The notes under the pieces: model-generated
The model's input: only the letters and a program-made list of their open reading frames with translations
Told to the model about the DNA's origin: nothing
Databases searched by the model: none
Part shown: piece after piece, positions 15,814 through 24,316 of the stretch
Layout of the letters: every line of letters begins with the position of its first letter
Numbering within the stretch: the first letter of the stretch is position 1
Source of the DNA: Streptomyces sp. TRM70350
GTDB taxonomy: Bacteria; Actinomycetota; Actinomycetes; Streptomycetales; Streptomycetaceae
Length of the DNA: 64,000 bases
Direction: 5' to 3'
NCBI RefSeq assembly: GCF_019219825.1
Contig: NZ_JAHUXH010000021.1
Coordinates: forward strand, 62,001 to 126,000
Position numbers and translations under genes: made by a program

Positions 15814-17325
15814 ATGACGAGGGTTCGCAGCAGATGGTCACGTCCCCGGACCGGGGACCTGGCATCCGCGCCCACCGACGCCGGCCCGCCGACCGCCGAA
15901 GTCACCCCGGCCGAGCTGGACGACTGCCTGCGCGCATGCGCCGTGCACAGCGGCAAGCTCGTGGGGAGCCTGCACTCCCGGCGCATCGGCCTCGCCGAGA
16001 AGCTGCGCGAGTTGCTCGCCGTCTGGGCCACCCAGACGCAGGCCGCCCCGGCAGCGCCGGCGGCGGGGGGACTGCTCCGGCGTGGCGCGAAGGCGGTCGG
16101 CGGCGGTGGCGGCATCACCAACGAACTGCTCGACGCCCTCCTCGCCGTCGGCAACAAGGCCGTGGACTGCGGCTATGACGACGAGCTGAACCTCGCCCTG
16201 CTCATCAGCGACACCATCCTCACCCAGCGCAAGAACTCCCGCGCCGGCTGGCGGCTGCGCGGCCGACTGCTGGAGGCCATGGGCCGTCCGGCGCACGCGG
16301 CCGAGGCCTTCGAGCGCTACCTGGACCTCACCAAGGACGACGGCTACGGCGTCCGCGCCCGGGTGACCGGCATCCGCACGGCCCTGGACCGGCGCGCCGA
16401 ACTGCTCGCCCTGCTGGAGCGCTCCACTCCCGACGCCACCCGCTTCACCGGCGGTCCGGCGACCGACGTCTGGGCCGAGGGACTCGCCAAGCACGCCGCC
16501 GGTGACTGGGACGCCGCCTGTGCCCGGCTGGTCGGCGCGCTCATCGCCATGGACCGCGGGGAGGCCGCCGAGCAGGACTTCCAGGAGGCGCTCGGCCACT
16601 ACCTGGACCTGTGCACCGGCGTCGCGGGCCGCCCCACGCCCGAGCTGACGGAGGCGATCGGCCTGTACGCCGAGTCGCGCCGCATCCGGATGCGCGGCCC
16701 CGTGGTCGACCCTCTCTTCGGCGGTGTGCAGTGGCTCAGCCTCGGCGAGTTCCGCAACCGGATCGCCGGCAAGTCCATCTGCCTGATCGCCAACTCCGCC
16801 AGGGTGGGCGAGAGCTCGATGGGCGCCGAGATCGACTCGTACGACCTGGTGATGCGCTTCAACTCGTACCGGATCGACCCGGTGCACACAGGTAAGAAGA
16901 CGGACATCCACGTCTCCATCCACAAGCACGCCTTCAACTGGGACAAGCCGGTAGAGATCCGCCTGATCACCGGCGGCAACTCGGCCGACTGGAAGTACTC
17001 GATGCGCAACAAGCTCGTCCCGGGCGCGCAGACGTACGTCGGGGACGAGTCGCTGCGCTGGCCGGTGCGCAACATCGGCGGCTGGACCTCCGAGCAGTTC
17101 CCCGGCATCCCGACGTCCGGCTTCAACATGCTGTGGCTGCTCGACTTCCTCGACGTCAGCCCCACCATCGACCTGATCGGCTTCGACTTCTACGAGAGCG
17201 GCGCCTACCGCATCCCCGAGGCGATGAAGCTGCCGATCACGAACGTTCACGAATACAGCAGCGAGAAGGCATGGGTCATGGAACGGGCCCAGAGCGTCTC
17301 CGGCGTGAGGATTTCCCTGAGATGA
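15814..17325 (+). CDS. GT29 sialyltransferase-like glycosyltransferase with helical N-terminal domain
   Basis: A 503-aa protein; ATG 15814 follows AGCAGGAGC. Residues ~30-300 are helical and repeat-like (AAEAFERYLDLTKDDGYGVR resembles a TPR). The C-terminal ~200 residues carry sialylmotif-like blocks: CLIANSARVGESSMGAEIDS with YDLVMRFNSYRID (~322-355, motif L), TSGFNMLWLLDFLDVSPTID with LIGFDFYESG (~434-465, motif S), and H479-x4-E484 (HEYSSE, motif VS). These are the CMP-sialic-acid-binding and catalytic motifs of GT29. With CMP-nonulosonate synthesis nearby, transfer of Kdn or a relative is likely. The stop overlaps the next ATG (ATGA). Confidence 0.78.
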   Translation: MTRVRSRWSRPRTGDLASAPTDAGPPTAEVTPAELDDCLRACAVHSGKLVGSLHSRRIGLAEKLRELLAVWATQTQAAPAAPAAGGLLRRGAKAVGGGGGITNELLDALLAVGNKAVDCGYDDELNLALLISDTILTQRKNSRAGWRLRGRLLEAMGRPAHAAEAFERYLDLTKDDGYGVRARVTGIRTALDRRAELLALLERSTPDATRFTGGPATDVWAEGLAKHAAGDWDAACARLVGALIAMDRGEAAEQDFQEALGHYLDLCTGVAGRPTPELTEAIGLYAESRRIRMRGPVVDPLFGGVQWLSLGEFRNRIAGKSICLIANSARVGESSMGAEIDSYDLVMRFNSYRIDPVHTGKKTDIHVSIHKHAFNWDKPVEIRLITGGNSADWKYSMRNKLVPGAQTYVGDESLRWPVRNIGGWTSEQFPGIPTSGFNMLWLLDFLDVSPTIDLIGFDFYESGAYRIPEAMKLPITNVHEYSSEKAWVMERAQSVSGVRISLR

Positions 17326-19679
17326 CCGCGACCCACATATCCGCCCCCGTCACCGCCGCCCGACCAGCGGCACCCACCCCCGACGAGGGCTCCGCCCGCG
17401 CGCTCACCGGCAAGCGCCGGATCGCCTTCGCCAGCTTCGTCGACGAGAACTACCTGCCCGGCTTCCTCGTGCTGCTGCGCTCCCTCGCCCTGACGAACCC
17501 GGACGTGTGCGAGGACTTCATCGTCCTCCACGACGACCTGCGCCCGTCGTCCGTGGCCCGCATCCGCGCCCTGCACCCGCGGGTGGTCTTCCGCCGGGTC
17601 GACGCCGACCACTACGACTCGTACAAGAAGGGCGACCAGGACAACTACCTGGTCCGCAAGGCGTACTTCATCCTCGACGTCTTCAAGATCCGCGACTACG
17701 ACACCGTGATCACCCTGGACACCGACATGGTGGTCCTCGGCCCGATCAACGAACTGCTGTCGATGCGCAAGGGACTCGGCGCCGTCGCCCAGTTCTTCCA
17801 CGGAGACAGCACCCGCATGCTCAACAGCGGTCTGCTCGTCATCCAGAAGGAGTTCCTGACCGACGAGTTCTGCGCCAGGCTGGACCAGGTCGGCCGCAGC
17901 GGGGCGTACGAGCTCGACAAGCACGACCAGGGCATCCTCAACGCCCTGCTCGACGGCGACTTCGTCGACCTCGACCCCAAGTACAACTTCGTCAAGCGGC
18001 GGCTGTCCGGCGACCTGCCGGTGCCCGACGACACCGCCATCCTGCACTTCACCGGCCGCCACAAGCCCTGGCAGGGCGGCGAGGCCGGTTACCACCAGGC
18101 GCAGGAGCGCTGGCGCGAGTTCGACATCAGCGACGCCGAACTGCACGCCGCCTACGTGTCCCGCCCCGGCGCCCTCCACCACGACCTGCTCGTGCACTTC
18201 GGCACCCCGCACGTGGAGCGCACCGGCGACGTCGACACCGCCCGCAAGGTAGCCCTCGCGCACATCGGCGCCGGCGACTACCAGGCCGCCGTCGACATCC
18301 TGGAGCAGGTGCACATCCCGGTCGACGAGGCCTGGCCGCACGAGGTCTACGGGCACGCCCTGATGAGCGTCTCCCGCTACGAGGAGGCCCGCGCCCAGCT
18401 GCTCCTCGCCACTTCCGCGCCCAACCGCGCCGCTACCGCCTTCGCCCGCCTCGCCCAGATCGCCTGGGTGCACGGCGACGACGCCACCGCGCAGAAGTAC
18501 GCGCTGCAGGGCCTCACCGTCGACCCCACGCACCGGGCCAGCCGCATCTGGCACCAGCGCGCCATCGGGGTTCCGGCCCAGCCGCAGGGCAGCCCCGACG
18601 ACCAGCTCGCGCACGTCGCCTTCTACATGGACCGGCAGGGCAACGCCGGCGACAAGCTGCTCCCGGAGAGTGTCCGGCTCGCCTTCGACCCCGACACCAC
18701 CTCCCGCCGCTGGCACTCGGTGCACGCCCACCGCCTGTTCGACGAGTCGGCCCTGGAGCGGGTCAACGCCCGGCGCGGCCTGGTCATCGGCGGCGGCGGC
18801 CTGTTCATCCCGGACACCATGCCCAACGGCAACAGCGCCTGGCAGTGGAACGTCCCGGACGAGCTGCTGGAGCGCATCGACGTCCCGATCGCGGTGTACG
18901 CCGTCGGCTTCAACGCCTTCGACGGGCAGTCCTACCGTGCCCAGCGGTTCCGGGAGTCGCTGCGCAAGCTGGTGGAGCGCTCCGCCTTCTTCGGGCTGCG
19001 CAACCACGGCTCGATCGAGAAGGTGCGCGCCATGCTCCCGGCGCACCTGCACGACAAGGTGCGCTTCCAGCCGTGCCCGACCACGGTCACCCGCCAGCTG
19101 GTGGCGAACTGGCAGGACCCGGCGACACGCGACGACACCATCCTCATCAACGCCGCCTACGACCGTGCGGGCCTGCGCTTCGGCCATGACTACGCCTACT
19201 TCCTGGCGCAGATGGCCAAGGCCGTCAAGGACCTCGGCACGCTTGGCGAGGTGCAGTGCGTGGCACACTCCCTCGACGACGAGAAGCTCGCCTTCGACCT
19301 GCGCCGTGAGCACGGCGTGTCGATGCCGGTCATCCCGATGTACGACTTCGAGAACGACGACATCCGCGACCTGTACGCGCGCACCAAGCTGGTCATCGGC
19401 ATGCGCGGCCACGCGGGCATGATCCCGTTCGGCTGCGGCACGCCCATCATCAGCCTGATCTCGCACCCGAAGATGGCGTACTTCCTGCGCGACATCGACC
19501 GCCCCGAGTGGGGTGTCTCCGTGCACGACCGCAACCTCGCGGGCGTCCTCGCCGAACGCTCCCGCGACCTGCTCGCCGACCACGCCAAGACGGTCGCGGA
19601 CGTGCACGACCGGCAGCAGGAGCTGTGGAAGGTCACCCAGGCCAACGCGGCCGAGCTGCGCACCCTCCTGGGCGGCTGA
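17322..19679 (+). CDS. Fusion: GT8-like glycosyltransferase, TPR-like linker, polysaccharide pyruvyltransferase domain
   Basis: A 785-aa protein; its ATG overlaps the previous stop. Residues ~30-265 are a GT-A fold of the GT8 type with the metal-binding DTD at 133-135 (VITLDTDMVVLGP) and a late ILHFTGRHKPW block. Residues ~300-400 are TPR-like helices (ARAQLLLATSAPNRAATAF). Residues ~425-785 resemble the CsaB-type pyruvyltransferase family: NAGDKLLPESVRLAF, LVIGGGGLFIPDT, and MRGHAGMIPFGCGTPIISLI. It could add a hexose and a ketal pyruvate to one glycan. The donor and acceptor are unknown; pyruvyl transfer is inferred from family. Confidence 0.78.
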   Translation: MTATHISAPVTAARPAAPTPDEGSARALTGKRRIAFASFVDENYLPGFLVLLRSLALTNPDVCEDFIVLHDDLRPSSVARIRALHPRVVFRRVDADHYDSYKKGDQDNYLVRKAYFILDVFKIRDYDTVITLDTDMVVLGPINELLSMRKGLGAVAQFFHGDSTRMLNSGLLVIQKEFLTDEFCARLDQVGRSGAYELDKHDQGILNALLDGDFVDLDPKYNFVKRRLSGDLPVPDDTAILHFTGRHKPWQGGEAGYHQAQERWREFDISDAELHAAYVSRPGALHHDLLVHFGTPHVERTGDVDTARKVALAHIGAGDYQAAVDILEQVHIPVDEAWPHEVYGHALMSVSRYEEARAQLLLATSAPNRAATAFARLAQIAWVHGDDATAQKYALQGLTVDPTHRASRIWHQRAIGVPAQPQGSPDDQLAHVAFYMDRQGNAGDKLLPESVRLAFDPDTTSRRWHSVHAHRLFDESALERVNARRGLVIGGGGLFIPDTMPNGNSAWQWNVPDELLERIDVPIAVYAVGFNAFDGQSYRAQRFRESLRKLVERSAFFGLRNHGSIEKVRAMLPAHLHDKVRFQPCPTTVTRQLVANWQDPATRDDTILINAAYDRAGLRFGHDYAYFLAQMAKAVKDLGTLGEVQCVAHSLDDEKLAFDLRREHGVSMPVIPMYDFENDDIRDLYARTKLVIGMRGHAGMIPFGCGTPIISLISHPKMAYFLRDIDRPEWGVSVHDRNLAGVLAERSRDLLADHAKTVADVHDRQQELWKVTQANAAELRTLLGG

Positions 19680-19682
19680 TCC

Positions 19683-21425
19683 ATGACGGCCCTTGTCGTC
19701 GACGACGCTCCCGGGGCCACCCGGTCCCGGAAGCGCGTGCGTCACTCACCCCTGTGGTGGGCGGTGGTCGCCCTGCCCGCCGCCGCGGCCGTGGCGTACG
19801 CCGTCCTCACCCGCCGTCTCACCGGCGACCTGCACTACGTTCTCGGCGCCCTGCGCACCGGCGAGGCCGCGGGCTACTCACCGTCCGAGGTCTTCACCCA
19901 CCGGCCGTTCTTCTACCGCTGGTTCGTCGCCGGCCTCGACGGGCTCACCTTCGGCGGCATGATCGCCCGCGAGACGATCATGGAGGCGGCGGGCGTCCTG
20001 CTGGCCGCCGCGGCCGCCTACGCACTCCACAGCGCGCTGCTGCGCCGGCTGACCGGCCGCGAGGCCGCCCTCACCGCGGGTGCCACCGGCCTCGCCCTGG
20101 CGCTGGCCCCGCGCACCGACTTCCTCCAGCCGGAGTGGGCGGCCGTGGTGCTGACGGTGTTCGGCATCGCCGCCGTGCTCGGCGTCGACCGCCCCTGGCC
20201 CGCGGCGCTGCTCGGCACGCTGCCGATGGGCCTCGCGGTGATGATGAAGTACTCCACCGCCGCCACGGCCGCCATCGGGCTGCTGCTGGTGTACGTCGTG
20301 GACCGCGGGCGGGCCGTACGGCTCGGTCTGCTCACGGCGGTCGGCTCGATCGCCCTGTTCGGGCTGAGCCTGCTCGCCGGGTCCCGCGAGTGGCAGTGGA
20401 CCGAGGACATGCCGCAGATCAACCAGAGGGCGCTCAGCCGTACCGGCCTCGACCTCCCGGCCACCTTCCAGACCTCCGTGGACTGGCTCGCCGACCGGGC
20501 CCTGCTCTCCCCGGTGCTGCTGCTCCTGCCGGGAGCGCTGCTGCTGGTGCTGGCGCGGGTCCGGGGGCGGCGCCGGCTGGCCGAACTCCTCCTGGTCGCC
20601 GTGACGATCGGGCTCGGCGCACTGGCGGTCGTGGTCGTGCAGGGCAACTGGTTCTCGTACCACGGAGCCCAGCTGCCCGTCCTCGCCGCCGCGCTGTGGG
20701 GCCTCGCAGTGGGCGGCGCCCGCCGCTCGCCGCCGTGGCTCTTCGGCGCCGTATCCCTCGTGTACGGCGTGCTGCCCGTGCTGTACACCGACATTCCGGC
20801 GTTCCTGCAACGGCCCGCCACCCTCTGGGCGCTGGGCTTCGTCGCGCTGCTCGCGGCGGGTGTGGACGCGCTGGTCGAGGCGCGCCGGAAGCGGGCCGGT
20901 CGCACGGGCCCGCGGGGCGTGTGGGCGGGCGCGGTGATCGCGCTGGCCGGGGTGGTGTGCCTGGCCGGGGCGATCTGGCCCGGCTCGCCGCACCGGGTGC
21001 TGGACGGCAAGGTGGTGGCGACCAGCGCGGAGTATCTGCGCGGAATGCGCAACAGCGAGGCTGTCGCCGAGCGGCTGGACGCCGAGATGCCCAAGGACGC
21101 GCCGGTGCTCTACCTGGTGTTCGGCGACTCGGCGTACTACCTGGACCACCCGGCCCAGTGCCGCTACCCGATCGCCACGTTCCTCCAGCGCACCCGCTAC
21201 ATCGCGGACGTCGCCGAGCTGCCGTCGTACAAGGAGAACGCGGACTGCGTCGACCACGACACGGCGCCCTACGCGGTGCTGGACTGGCGCTGGTTCCGGC
21301 CCGGGAGCGTCGACCCGGCGCTCGAGCGGCGGATCTTCGCGGTGTACGACTGCCCGCCCGCCCCGGCGGCCGGCGACAAGACGGTGCTGTGCACCCGCAG
21401 GAGCGGCGAGGGTCAGGCGGGCTGA
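19683..21425 (+). CDS. Multi-span membrane protein, GT-C-like
   Basis: A 580-aa protein starting 4 nt after the previous stop, hence in the same operon. There are about ten to twelve membrane segments between residues 25 and 440 and a C-terminal extracytoplasmic domain with Cys residues (CRYPIATFLQRTRYIADVAE, VDHDTAPYAVLDWRW, VYDCPPAP). Early loop residues GDLHYVLGALRTGE and THRPFFYRWF resemble the first periplasmic loop of GT-C enzymes, which use polyprenyl-phosphate sugars. Role in polymer assembly outside the membrane is inferred from topology and context. No closer family is recognised. Confidence 0.65.
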   Translation: MTALVVDDAPGATRSRKRVRHSPLWWAVVALPAAAAVAYAVLTRRLTGDLHYVLGALRTGEAAGYSPSEVFTHRPFFYRWFVAGLDGLTFGGMIARETIMEAAGVLLAAAAAYALHSALLRRLTGREAALTAGATGLALALAPRTDFLQPEWAAVVLTVFGIAAVLGVDRPWPAALLGTLPMGLAVMMKYSTAATAAIGLLLVYVVDRGRAVRLGLLTAVGSIALFGLSLLAGSREWQWTEDMPQINQRALSRTGLDLPATFQTSVDWLADRALLSPVLLLLPGALLLVLARVRGRRRLAELLLVAVTIGLGALAVVVVQGNWFSYHGAQLPVLAAALWGLAVGGARRSPPWLFGAVSLVYGVLPVLYTDIPAFLQRPATLWALGFVALLAAGVDALVEARRKRAGRTGPRGVWAGAVIALAGVVCLAGAIWPGSPHRVLDGKVVATSAEYLRGMRNSEAVAERLDAEMPKDAPVLYLVFGDSAYYLDHPAQCRYPIATFLQRTRYIADVAELPSYKENADCVDHDTAPYAVLDWRWFRPGSVDPALERRIFAVYDCPPAPAAGDKTVLCTRRSGEGQAG

Positions 21426-21440
21426 GCCGCACACGCACGG

Positions 21441-21473
21441 GCGGCGCGGACCAGGCGAACTGATCCGCGCCGC
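21441..21473. terminator. Bidirectional hairpin terminator
   Basis: A perfect 10-bp stem (GCGGCGCGGA / TCCGCGCCGC) with a 13-nt loop between convergent genes ending at 21425 (+) and 21491 (-). Confidence 0.8.
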
Positions 21474-21490
21474 TCCGGCGTCGCGGGGGG

Positions 21491-22759
21491 CTAGCGCAGG
21501 CCCAGGGAGGCGGTGACCTTACGGGCCAGGGCCACCGAGTAGCTCTGGCCCCGGTCCTGCGGGTAGATCTGCGCCATCGTGACCAGCGTGACCCGGCTCA
21601 TCGGCGTGTCGTGGCCGGGGATCAGCGACCGGTACTCCGGGGTCACCACCGGCTGGGCGAACCCGGCCTTCGAGAAGTGCCAGTTCTGGATCCAGGACTC
21701 CTCGAAGGCCGGGTTGATCCGCTTCAGATACGGCACGAACGCCTTCAGCAGCTCCGCCGGTTCGGTGGTGAAGCGCCAGTCCTCGCGCTCGACGTAATTG
21801 CCCACGTAGAGGACGTGCCGACCGCCGTAGACGGCCGGGTCGATCATCCGGGTGTGCTCGACCACCGCGAGGAAGGGGAAGTCCGGCTCGTTGATGTTGA
21901 GCCAGTAGTACGGGATGATGCTGCGGTCCAGCTCCAGCACGAAGCAGGTGGCGCCCAGGTACTGGTTCTTCCACACCGTGTCGTTCGCGGGCAGCCCGGC
22001 CGCCTTGGCGAAGGCGGGCTGCGGGGTGGTGACGATCAGCTGGTCGAACTCGTAGCGCGAGCCGTCCGCGCAGTCCACCACGGCGGGCGCGGCGTCCCCG
22101 TCCTGCCGGATGGTCCGCACGGCTTTGCCGAACTCGACCTTGCCGCCGCGCTCCTCGATCCGGTCGCGCAGCGCGGCGTACACCCGCTCGAACCCGCCGT
22201 CCACATAGCCGAGTTCAAACGTACGGCAGTGGATCCGGGCCCACAGCCACGCCATCGACACCTGCTCGGCGCGGTCGCCGAACTTGCCGCGCAGCAGCGG
22301 CTCCCAGATCGCCGCGGTGGCCTTCTTGCCGGCCCACCTGCGCAGCCAGGCCAGCGCGGTCAGGTCGTTGTACCGCTCGCCGCTGCGCACGGCCTTCAGC
22401 ACCGCCGACGACCCGGCGAACCGCACCGCGTCGACCGGCGAGAACTCCGGGAAGCGCAGCATGTCCACCGGCGAGGTGAAGTCGATCAGCTTTCCATCCC
22501 GGTAGATGCCGGTCGTCGGCTTGTGGAAGCGCAGCGCGTCACCGAGCCCCAGCTCCTCGATCAGAGCGATCATCGCCTTGTCGCTGCGGAAGATGTGGTG
22601 GTAGTAGCGCTCCAGCGGGACCCCGCCCACCTCCAGCGAGGCTGCCAGACCTCCCAGTTCGGCGGCAGCCTCCAGGATGGTCACCTGGTGCCCGGCCCGT
22701 ACGGCGTCCCAGCCGGCCGTCAGGCCGGTGGCACCCGCGCCGATGATGCCGAGGTTCAT
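21491..22759 (-). CDS. NAD(P)/FAD-dependent oxidoreductase, protoporphyrinogen oxidase/UGM-like
   Basis: A 422-aa protein. ATG 22759 overlaps the GtrA stop and has GTGGAG upstream; GTG 22771 is less likely. The Rossmann motif GIIGAGATGLTAGWDAVRAG is at the N-terminus, followed by ILEAAAELGGLAAS. A second FAD-contact region is near the end (VTLVTMAQIYPQDRGQSYSV). The family includes amine oxidases, phytoene desaturases and UDP-galactopyranose mutases. As last gene of a GT2-GtrA operon, it may act on a nucleotide- or polyprenyl-linked sugar; the substrate is unknown. Confidence 0.8.
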   Translation of the reverse strand: MNLGIIGAGATGLTAGWDAVRAGHQVTILEAAAELGGLAASLEVGGVPLERYYHHIFRSDKAMIALIEELGLGDALRFHKPTTGIYRDGKLIDFTSPVDMLRFPEFSPVDAVRFAGSSAVLKAVRSGERYNDLTALAWLRRWAGKKATAAIWEPLLRGKFGDRAEQVSMAWLWARIHCRTFELGYVDGGFERVYAALRDRIEERGGKVEFGKAVRTIRQDGDAAPAVVDCADGSRYEFDQLIVTTPQPAFAKAAGLPANDTVWKNQYLGATCFVLELDRSIIPYYWLNINEPDFPFLAVVEHTRMIDPAVYGGRHVLYVGNYVEREDWRFTTEPAELLKAFVPYLKRINPAFEESWIQNWHFSKAGFAQPVVTPEYRSLIPGHDTPMSRVTLVTMAQIYPQDRGQSYSVALARKVTASLGLR

Positions 22760-23169
22760 GCGAAGCTCCACTTTCTGTTGAGCACGAACTGCAGCGCCAG
22801 GACCAGGGGCATCGAGCCCGCCTTGACGATGTTGGCGTCGATCCCGAGCCCGTCGGTGAAGGCGAGGAAGAGCAGGTTCGTCAGGGCGATGCCGGTGAGC
22901 CCTACGGCGTAGAACCGCAGGAAGCGGACGAAGAGCCGGTCCCGCCGCTCGAAGGTGAACCGTGCGTTGAGGACGAAATTGTTGGTGATGCCCAGCGTGG
23001 TGCTGATCACGTTGGCGAACTGCTCGTCCAGCCCCACGACGTTGTGCATCAGCAGGAAGACGACGAGGTCGAGGGCGACACCGCTGCCCCCGATGAGGGT
23101 GTAGCGGACCAGTTGGCGCAGGGTCCGGGAGGACTCGGGCGCCTGGGTCCTGACCGCGGTCTCAGTCAT
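22756..23169 (-). CDS. GtrA family membrane protein
   Basis: A 137-aa protein with four membrane segments and family features: LVRYTLIGGSGVALDLVVFL, NVISTTLGITNNFVLNARFT, and the C-terminal QFVLNRKWSF. GtrA proteins are thought to help move polyprenyl-phosphate-linked sugars across the membrane. Its start overlaps the end of the GT2 gene (8 nt) and its stop overlaps the start of the oxidoreductase gene, so the three are translationally coupled. This fits a GtrA/GtrB glycosyl-donor module. Confidence 0.88.
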   Translation of the reverse strand: MTETAVRTQAPESSRTLRQLVRYTLIGGSGVALDLVVFLLMHNVVGLDEQFANVISTTLGITNNFVLNARFTFERRDRLFVRFLRFYAVGLTGIALTNLLFLAFTDGLGIDANIVKAGSMPLVLALQFVLNRKWSFA

Positions 23170-24190
23170 CGGCCCGGGAACCGCCGATCACCTCACGCAC
23201 CAGATACAGCGGACGCCCCTGCGCCTCGCTGTAGATGCGCCCTATGTAGGTGCCCAGCACGCCCAGGGACAGCATCTGGGTGCCGCCGAGGAACAGCACC
23301 ACGACCATCAGCATCGTCCAGCCGGAGACCGTGATGTCGGGCCGGAAGATCTTCATCCCCAGCGCGTAGAGGATGCCGATCAGCGACAGCACCAGCACGA
23401 TGAAGCCGAGCCGGGTGATCATCCGCAGCGGCACCGTGGAGAAGCTGGTCACGCCGTCGATGGCGAGCTTGGCCATCTTCTTCAGCGGGTACTTGGTCTC
23501 ACCCGCGAACCGCTCGTCGCGGTCGAACTTCACCTCGGCCTGCCTGAAGCCCATCGAGGCGACGATGCCGCGCACGAACCGGCTGCGCTCGCGGTACTTG
23601 CGCAGTTCGTCGGCGACGCGCCGGTCGATCAGCCGGAAGTCGCCGGTGTCCAGCGGGATGTCGACCTCGGCGCAGGCGCGCAGGACGCGGTAGTACAGCG
23701 ACGCCGTGGCCCGTTTGAAGGCGGTGTCCTGCCGGGTACGACGCCTGGCGTGCACGATCTCCGCGCCCTCCCGCCAGGCGTCGACCAGCTCCAGGCTGAC
23801 CCTGGGCGGGTCCTGGAGGTCGGTGTCCATGACGATCACGGCGTCGCCCTGCGCGATGTCGAGACCGGCGGTGATGGCGATCTGGTGCCCGAAGTTGCGG
23901 GCGAAGTCGACCACCCGGATCCGCTCGTCGTTCTTCGCGAGGTCCTTGAGGATGCCGAGCGAGCCGTCGGCGGAGCCGTCGTTGACGTACACCAGCTCGA
24001 AGTCGAGCTCCGGGCGCTCGGCGAGGGCCGCGGTCAGTTCGGCATGGAAGGCGGCGATGCCGTCCTGCTCGTTGTAGACCGGCAGCACGTACGAGATCAG
24101 GGGGCGCCCGCTGGGCTGCTCGGGCTCGGCCGGCGTGAGCGGGGCCGGAACCGCGGTCCGGGCGGGCGGACGTATGTCCTGCTGGGTCAT
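23162..24190 (-). CDS. GtrB/DPM1-like family 2 glycosyltransferase
   Basis: A 342-aa protein. ATG 24190 is preferred over the ORF's first codon at 24214. A disordered Pro-rich lead is followed by a GT2 domain: ISYVLPVYNEQDGIAAFHAE, VNDGSADGSLGIL, and VIVMDTDLQDPP (metal-binding DTDLQ). Two C-terminal membrane segments (~255-275 and ~290-310) are typical of polyprenyl-phosphate glucosyl- or mannosyltransferases. It should load a sugar onto polyprenyl phosphate at the inner face of the membrane for GtrA-assisted export. First gene of the three-gene operon. Confidence 0.88.
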   Translation of the reverse strand: MTQQDIRPPARTAVPAPLTPAEPEQPSGRPLISYVLPVYNEQDGIAAFHAELTAALAERPELDFELVYVNDGSADGSLGILKDLAKNDERIRVVDFARNFGHQIAITAGLDIAQGDAVIVMDTDLQDPPRVSLELVDAWREGAEIVHARRRTRQDTAFKRATASLYYRVLRACAEVDIPLDTGDFRLIDRRVADELRKYRERSRFVRGIVASMGFRQAEVKFDRDERFAGETKYPLKKMAKLAIDGVTSFSTVPLRMITRLGFIVLVLSLIGILYALGMKIFRPDITVSGWTMLMVVVLFLGGTQMLSLGVLGTYIGRIYSEAQGRPLYLVREVIGGSRADD

Positions 24191-24316
24191 CTCGATCCGC
24201 CCGCTTGCGCCCACGCTGTGAAAGGAAAAGGGGGTTGAACCATTGGGGGAAGCTATGGAAAGTATATGAACATATGACTAACGAGCCGCGACGAGGAGTC
24301 GTCTTCCCTGTTTCAC
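24191..24316. promoter_or_regulatory. A/T-rich promoter region of the GT2-GtrA operon
   Basis: Between the FkbM-type gene and the GT2 gene lies an unusually A/T-rich stretch around 24250-24285 with an ATATG-AA-CATAT dyad. Low G+C in an otherwise ~72% G+C background marks a likely promoter for the minus-strand operon. Confidence 0.45.

Noticed and set aside
17247..19745. 832-codon minus-strand frame antisense to the GT8/pyruvyltransferase gene
   Set aside because: Val/Asp/Gly/His-rich composition typical of the antisense of high-GC3 genes; the sense frame has clear motifs.
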